Positions 57,984 through 64,000 of a DNA stretch of 64,000 nt are shown in pieces. The notes under the pieces were generated by a model. The model was not told where the DNA came from. It searched no databases and worked only from the letters and a program-made list of their open reading frames with translations. A program made the position numbers and the translations under genes. Source of the stretch: Pelobates cultripes (lineage: Eukaryota > Chordata > Amphibia > Anura > Pelobatidae); assembly GCA_933207985.1 (NCBI GenBank), contig OW240916.1:300637561-300701560 (forward strand), read 5' to 3'. Within the stretch, counting starts at the first letter, position 1. Each line of letters opens with the position of its first letter.

Positions 57984-58338
57984 TAGTGATGTCCCGAACG
58001 GTTCGCAAACAGTTCGCCACGAACGGTTCGCCACGGACTCATCATTGAGTAAATTTTCACCCTGTACCTCACAGTCAGCAGACACATTCCAGCCAATCAG
58101 CAGCAGACCCTCCCTCCCAGACCATCCCACCTCCTGGACAGCATCCATTTTACATTCATTGTGAAGCTGCATTCTTAGTTAGCTGTCCAGGAGGTGGGAG
58201 GGTCTGCTGCTGATTGGCTGGAATGTGTCTGCTGACTGTGTGGTACAGGGTCAAAGTTTACTCAATGATGAGTCCGCGGCGAACCATTCGTGGCGACCCG
58301 TTCACGAACCGTTCGGCGAACCGTTTGGGACATCACTA
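57984..58338. mobile_element. hAT-type foldback MITE, second copy
   Basis: A 355-bp hairpin with ends TAGTGATGTCCCG / GGGACATCACTA and the 8-bp duplication ATTATAAA (57976-57983 and 58339-58346). Shares the CAGTCAGCAGACACATTCC and CCTCCTGGACAGCATCC arms with 52302-52691 but has different GTTCGCCACG-type end repeats. It lies just after the L1 3' end. Confidence 0.92.
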
Positions 58339-58691
58339 ATTATAAATTATATTTGCACTGTCTAAGAAGGGTTGCAGCTGACTCATAACAGGTTTAATTT
58401 GATATTATTAAATGAAATATTATTTTATTCTGATAATTGCGATAACTGCATTCAATATTGTCCCTGAGATTTCCGCACTAATTATTGTTTTATTACTTAA
58501 CTTTACCTTTTATTCTAGATGTTCTGCCAGGTGTCCAAAATTCCATTAATTCCATTACGTTTCCGTCTTCTAATGAATCAATTACCTTTTAAAAATTCTC
58601 ATCTACCCCATTTAATTCTCATTTATATTATGCCCTCGCATACAGCGCTAGAATACACCAAGGGACTCTATGCCCTTGCATACCATTTTAC

Positions 58692-58867
58692 ATAGAAACA
58701 TAGAATGTGAGGGCAGATAAGAACCATTCGGCCCATCTAGTCTGCTTAATATTCTAAATACTTTCATTAGTCTCTGGCCTTATCTTATGGTTAGGATAGC
58801 CTTATGCCTATCCCACGCATGCTTAAACTCCTTCACTGTGTTAACCTCTACCACTTCAGCTGAAAGA
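58692..58867 (-). mobile_element. CR1-type LINE 3' tail (family A)
   Basis: Complement of the 15650-15845 family: CATAGAAACATAGAATGTGA at its 3' end, then the shared CATCTAGTCTGCTTAATATT and ACCTCTACCACTTCAGCTG blocks. Confidence 0.7.
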
Positions 58868-61060
58868 GGCAAACAATTACTATTTTAAGAGTTAAATAGA
58901 ACAGAAAAGATTATAATGAAGCTATAGCACTAAACCAAAAATATTTTTAAGAAATAATAATAGATAAATACATATGTATTCTAATAAGCTGCTGTAAAAC
59001 TAGAGCATTTGTCCTCATTATCCAGCTTTTGTTATTAATTGTACCATGATATCATGATATTACTTGTTGTGTATGTGGAGGCTGTGCGTGATGAGTATAA
59101 TAAAGGTGTGTGTGTGTGTGTATGTGTGTGGTGAATGCTTCTAGTTTTGTTTATATGGAGAGGCTTTGCATATGTTGTTTGTATGTGTTATGTGTGTGGG
59201 GGAGCTGTGTGTGTTGTGTATATTGAGGTTTTTGTTGAGGACAGTGTGTTTTGCGGGAACACTATGCATAGTACAGAGGGGGATTTGTGTTCTAAGCCTC
59301 CACACACACTTTATTGTCATAAATATTTTATGTCTCTTTTTGCTTAACTTTGGACAGGTAGTGGGCTATCATGCCCAGATGTACTACGTACTATAGCGTA
59401 AGATATATGGTGATTTAATGGGAGGAACTTGTGTTCTGTACTACATAGTCTGTGGAATGTCCTCAAATCACTGACCAGCTGAATCGTGCCATGCCGAATA
59501 TGTTCGGGTTGGGGGCTGTGATTCTAAATTCCATCCGTGGCATTAAATGATTGATGGGTAATAAAGATGATTGATGACTCGGGTCACTAATTGTTCATTT
59601 TATTCACAGATCAAGTGAGATGTGAGCAACAGAGAGGAAAACGTAGAAGCAGTGAAAGTAAAATCTATATTTACAAATTTAATGAATATATAATATATAA
59701 AATATAACTATTACTAATTTTTGATTCTCCTCTTTTGTTTGCTCTTTTGGTTATTTTTTCCTTCTTTATCAGGCAGGAAAATGTTCCTATAAGCATACTT
59801 CATATTATTTACTTATTAATATATTCTGTATTCAGCACACTCATTGGCCCATTTTCAAACCTTTTTTTGTTCTTCTGATTAAGGTTCCAAATCAGAATCC
59901 TGGTTCCATACTCCTGCAGAGCCAAACTGACATTCGGCTGAAATGTGGGAGTCCCGAAGAAATGTTCTTATTATATATTTTTTTAAATGGTCAGCTGAGT
60001 CAAATATTCTTACCATGCATAAGTCTAATTAGTATTTAATGTGCTCTAATATGTTTTAATCAAGCCAAAGAATGTCCAGTGCCTATGGTCATAACATTTT
60101 ATGTAAAATGTGTATCATTTACAAAAGTATATTGCATGAAAAATCCTTAAAGTATTCAAGATAATCTATAAATATATTATTTCTATTTAAATGGACAGCA
60201 TTACATTACATTTGCATAACTGATTTTTATGTCTATTTCTCAATTTAAATTAACAGACAAAGGGAAATTTTGCAAAAATATTAATGTCTATTATAAAAAA
60301 ATAATGTATTCCATGTTTTGAATGTGGCTAATTAAAATATGTAGAGTAAAAATCTTAATATAAAAAAAAGCAGTGTCAAAAAGGTGCTTACACCAAATAC
60401 AAACATTTTATTACAAAACTATGTCCCATTTAATTATTTTTAAATGCCCACAAATTTTCTATGTGTTCTCTTTTACGCTCATAATAAATACACAAAAACA
60501 AACCTTAAAATTAGCGATATGCTTAAAATTACCTTGCTACTTTATTTCTATAATCCCATAACTTCCAAGGTAAATGTGCAATTATCTATCTATCTAGAAA
60601 GAGATGTTTTTAAGAATCGATTGTTCTGGAACTGTATTGGTCTATAGATATAATTTAAGGTAGCACTGTTACTTTAAGTGAACTGCTTATTTTTAAGGGT
60701 CTATTTGTTTAGATATATTGTTGGCTGTGTCCTAAAGAATGTGCTATTTGATCATCTGATATATGGATTTATTAAATGGAGATATTGTATGCATTGTGTG
60801 GCCTTCACAAAGCTTTATATGTGCCATTATTCATATCTCTTTTACTTTTATTGTGATGCATAAAAAGTTTTTGCAATCTCATGGTACACCCCCACCCCCC
60901 CCCCGCACCCCCCACACACCTGGTATTGATCATCATACGATTTTGGTTACAGGGGGAGTGCCCTCTGAAGATGTTTAAATATCCCTTGCAAATGCCTTAT
61001 CCGAGCAGGCAAGATCCTATTTTTTTCTGATCTTTGGATCGGCAAAGGGAAAGAGTAAGA
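58868..61060. other. Upstream flank of the proline-rich gene; no other gene
   Basis: Holds a (TG)n run near 59105-59131 and a C-rich run near 60886-60912. A TATA-like TTTAAATA lies at 60974-60981, about 80 bases before the start codon of the gene at 61061, and is a candidate core promoter. Confidence 0.4.
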
Positions 61061-62189
61061 ATGAAGTTCGTCATTCTGTTTGCCTTGGTGGTCCAGAGCT
61101 TCGCCCAGTTACTAGGCAAGTATGGTAACTATATCCAGAACAATTAATGGTCAATTTGGTAAATGTGCTGGGTGAAGGCTCACACATGGCACAAAATTCT
61201 ATTTCTATTGAAAAATTTTTGTAGTTATATTTAGCCTCCTTGGCAGAAGACTACACAGCTTTTCCTTTGCACCTTTTTGTGTTCGACACACAAGCGTTAT
61301 TAGAGTGCAGCAAACATATGTTTTCTAATTCTATTTTTTTTAATTTGTTGCAGTAAACCAGCAGGTATAATGTATTATATACATAAATAACAAAGAACCA
61401 CCAATTTATATACTTAATACGGAAACATTAGTCACTTGCTAGGTAACAGTCAGAGTGTATACACTGCGGGAGCCGTTAGCCTAAATAGTAATAGTTACAA
61501 CATCTAATACAATCAGACAACATTTTTTCTGTATGTATTTTAAAACATTTTAAATTTCCAGATGGAAATCCCCAACAACCTTCCTCTGATGTCACAGGAG
61601 ACCCCCCACTCATTCAAGAAAATGGGAACCCACCTCTATCTGGTGAAGGACCACCCCCACTCAATCTAGGAAATGGAAACCCACCTCAATCTGGTGAAGG
61701 AAAGCAACCACCCAGTCTAGGGCATGGGAACCCACCTCCACCTGGTAAAGGACAGCACCCGCTCAATTTAGGACATGGGAACCCACCTCCACCTGGTAAA
61801 GGACCACATCCACTCAATTTAGAACATGGGAACCCACCTCCATTTGGTAAAGGACAGCACCCACTCGATTTAGGACATGGGAACCCACCTCCACCTGGTA
61901 AAGGACCACATCCACTCAATTTAGAACATGGGAACCCACCTCCACCAAAAGGTGGCCAGAATGGGAAAGGACCAGATGGAAGACCTCCTTTCAGGGGTCC
62001 TAGAGCTGCATTGGTTGAAGATAACAAACCTGTCCCTAATTCACAAAGCAATCCTCCAGTGGTAAGTATAATATCTCTAACACATGACTTTTCAATGTTC
62101 CTTAGCACAAACAAAAATATCTGCATACATGTACAAGACATCCTATCTGGTTTAAAATCCCTGTTTTCCAGTCCATCAAGATATCCCAG
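61061..62189 (+). CDS. Secreted proline/glycine-rich repeat protein, exons 1-3, gene continues
   Basis: Exon 1 (61061-61124) encodes MKFVILFALVVQSFAQLLGK, a classic signal peptide with likely cleavage after SFA, and ends at a good donor (ATG|GTAACT) in phase 1. Exon 2 (61562-62061) begins after TTTCCAG, also in phase 1, and is open for 166 codons to the donor GTG|GTAAGT. It consists mainly of six 17-residue (51-bp) units of the form GHGNPPPPGKGQHPLNL, then a Gly/Arg-rich linker and DNKPVPNSQSNPP. An 18-nt exon may follow (62172-62189). The product is predicted to be exported, disordered and basic. It resembles salivary proline-rich proteins in style; homology is not shown, and function is unknown. 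The 3' end was not found. Confidence 0.75.
62172..62189 (+). CDS. Candidate 18-nt microexon
   Basis: CTGTTTTCCAG precedes 18 coding bases (SIKISQ, phase 0 to phase 0), followed by GTAGGT. It fits the phase left by exon 2. A later candidate acceptor (TTATTTTAAACCAG, ending at 63107) would lead to RNR and a stop. Both are predictions from splice signals only. Confidence 0.35.
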
Positions 62190-64000
62190 GTAGGTAGTTC
62201 TTGTGCTAAGTTGGCCCTCTAGATACACAGCTACAATCTGTAATGCAGCACAGGAGGAAAGAGCAGCATGTCTGCAAAATGGGTTTGAGCCAGGCACCTA
62301 AATCCAATGCTTGAATTGTTTCATAAATTTTGAATAAAATGGACACGTTACGCTATGTGAGATATCTTGCTGACTGTTACAATGCACTACACTTTGGGGA
62401 TACATACCCGTAGAATAAACCTCTGATTTTTACTGCACAGTGATCATGCCCATCTCTTTATATGCCAGAAAGTTTTCACCCCAGACTTTTCTATAGTGTT
62501 GTTATGTGGCAGGCACTCATTTGCTTTTACCCCCTATTTGATAACATCACACCTTTCCATGTTGGTCCACGCTAGTAACTTTATTCCTCAGCACACTACT
62601 TTAATGATTTCAGCAAAGTTATACTCAGCCAACAAAGCAAAAGCAGTCAAATGTAGCATATTTTTGATTGAAAAAAATCAGTTGATAAAACTTTTAATCT
62701 GACCGCAATTTCATTATTATTTAAAATGAAAAATTAAGAAAGCAATTGCCTTACTTGTAGACGTATATGGAAATCTAATGGGAATATAATCCTCACACTG
62801 ATACACAGGGGAAGGTACTGCATAGAAATGAGTCAGGCATGTAGATTTCATTTTCAGCCTGTGTTCAAAATAATTTTTAATTATTTGATTTAAGTCATTA
62901 AGGAGCACTAGCAACAATGTATACAGTTATGTCCTACATCCATCTTAGTGCATTAAATCCTTGAATTGTGGAAAGTATATCTATTTAATCTTTCAGCATT
63001 TTTAAAGACAAGGTAGAATCAATAGCAGATCAATATAATCAGCATTGTAAAATCTCTATAATGCATTTTTTTTTCAAAAATAACATTTTCTGTTTATTTT
63101 AAACCAGAGAAACAGGTGACTCACCAACATACAATTACTTTCCTACAGAGAGCAACAATCATACAGTCCCCTGTTAACGTCAGGAACTGCTGTAATTTTA
63201 TTTCAATTTTATTTAAATTCTGTTCTTTGCATTCCTGTTTCTCTGTACTCAATCTCACTGATTCCGTGGGGCCCATTGATTGGGGGTACCACACAAGAGA
63301 TCTGCCACATAGCAGTTTAAAATAACATTAAATTAATTACTTTTGAAACAGAGATATGATATACTAAATGCAGTTGGTAATATTGAACCAGGGATATTTT
63401 AATTGTAAGCATTTTTAATTAGTATCTACTAATGAAGTAATGGCCTGATTATCATCAAAGTGATAAATACAGCATAAACAATATTTATTACTTCATTTCG
63501 TATTTTCACCTTCATTATTCACAGTCTGGCTCATTTAATGAAAAAAATGTCACTAAAAACTGTAAAAGAAAAATGCATGCCCCACTAATAATTAATGGGT
63601 GTCCATGGTTTAAAAAAATTTAAAAAAACTATCAAGAGGCACACAACCAATTTGGCTATGGCAACAGAAAAATAAAAAGGCTAAAATGTTACTATATTGG
63701 TTTATTGTACAAACCACCAATTAGAATCAGATCCAAATGATTGCTCCTAGCACCCAAGATTCTTGGATACGGAACATTACATATTGAAAAGGCTTGCATT
63801 AGGATACGGCAACATTTCATATCGAAAGAAACATTGTGTCAGGATGAACCAGTGTAAACCCATATGGATCTCTACTGTGGACCAGACTTATTTTAAAATG
63901 TTAACATAAAAATGTTGTGTTATTGTTCATTAGAGCAATGATGTAATGTCAGCGTGTTGAAAAGAATATGGTGTCACTATAGTGATGTTTATAATGCCAA
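62190..64000. other. Intron or 3' flank of the proline-rich gene; no clear feature
   Basis: AT-rich sequence with no repeat I can name. AATAAA strings occur (for example near 63673) but none is tied to a convincing last exon. Confidence 0.35.

Noticed and set aside
61686..62297. 203-codon minus-strand frame rich in Gly/Pro
   Set aside because: Antisense of the proline-rich repeat exon, whose plus-strand frame has a signal peptide and matching splice sites.

Overview
This 64 kb window looks like intergenic to intronic DNA from a large amphibian genome, most probably a frog. The case rests on the repeat community: a tyrosine-recombinase retrotransposon with Ngaro-style terminal repeats, a Penelope-like element (PLE) with RT and GIY-YIG nuclease, Tx1/L1-type, L2 and CR1 LINE pieces, TTAA-flanked MITEs like the Xenopus T2 family, Tc1 and hAT transposons, and an amphibian-type olfactory receptor. 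There are no bacterial operons. Only two host loci are supported: a truncated olfactory receptor (39.0-39.8 kb, minus) and the start of a spliced gene for a secreted proline-rich repeat protein (61.06-62.19 kb, plus).

Layout. 1-4.16 kb: 3' part of an Ngaro-like element (gag, RT-RNase H, tyrosine recombinase, then B1-A2-B2 repeats). 4.2-6.3 kb: PLE tails, an intact DD37E Tc1 transposon and a hairpin. 7.9-10 kb: MITEs and an L1 fragment. 10.9-15.2 kb: a 5'-truncated PLE with an open 726-codon frame, a 20-bp target duplication and a textbook hammerhead ribozyme. 15-29 kb: sparse DNA with CR1 tails, T2-like MITEs, a LINE remnant and a decayed retroviral-type integrase. 29.1-30.7 kb: a second, damaged copy of the same Tc1 element. 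31.4-33.65 kb: seven copies of a ~318-bp satellite, directly followed (33.7-39.05 kb) by a large hAT element whose transposase has one in-frame TGA; its outer end interrupts the olfactory receptor. 41.3-43.07 kb: a 1.7 kb palindrome made of two PLE ends, each with a hammerhead motif, with a 67-bp exact copy of the olfactory receptor 5' end in its middle. 44.1-48 kb: a solo LTR and a truncated L1 that ends in degenerate telomeric repeats. 50.8-52.8 kb: a 30-bp minisatellite open on both strands, with a nested hAT MITE. 53.4-58.3 kb: L2, a plus-strand L1 carrying an antisense patch and a nested solo LTR, and another hAT MITE. 61-62.2 kb: the proline-rich gene.

The most distinctive theme is a set of hammerhead-type self-cleaving RNA motifs, intact to decayed, at PLE ends (4.26, 6.16, 13.74, 23.8, 30.71, 41.8 and 42.4 kb), together with a PLE insertion that seems to have copied a nearby gene fragment into its own junction. 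All assignments are from reading the sequence; no database search was possible.
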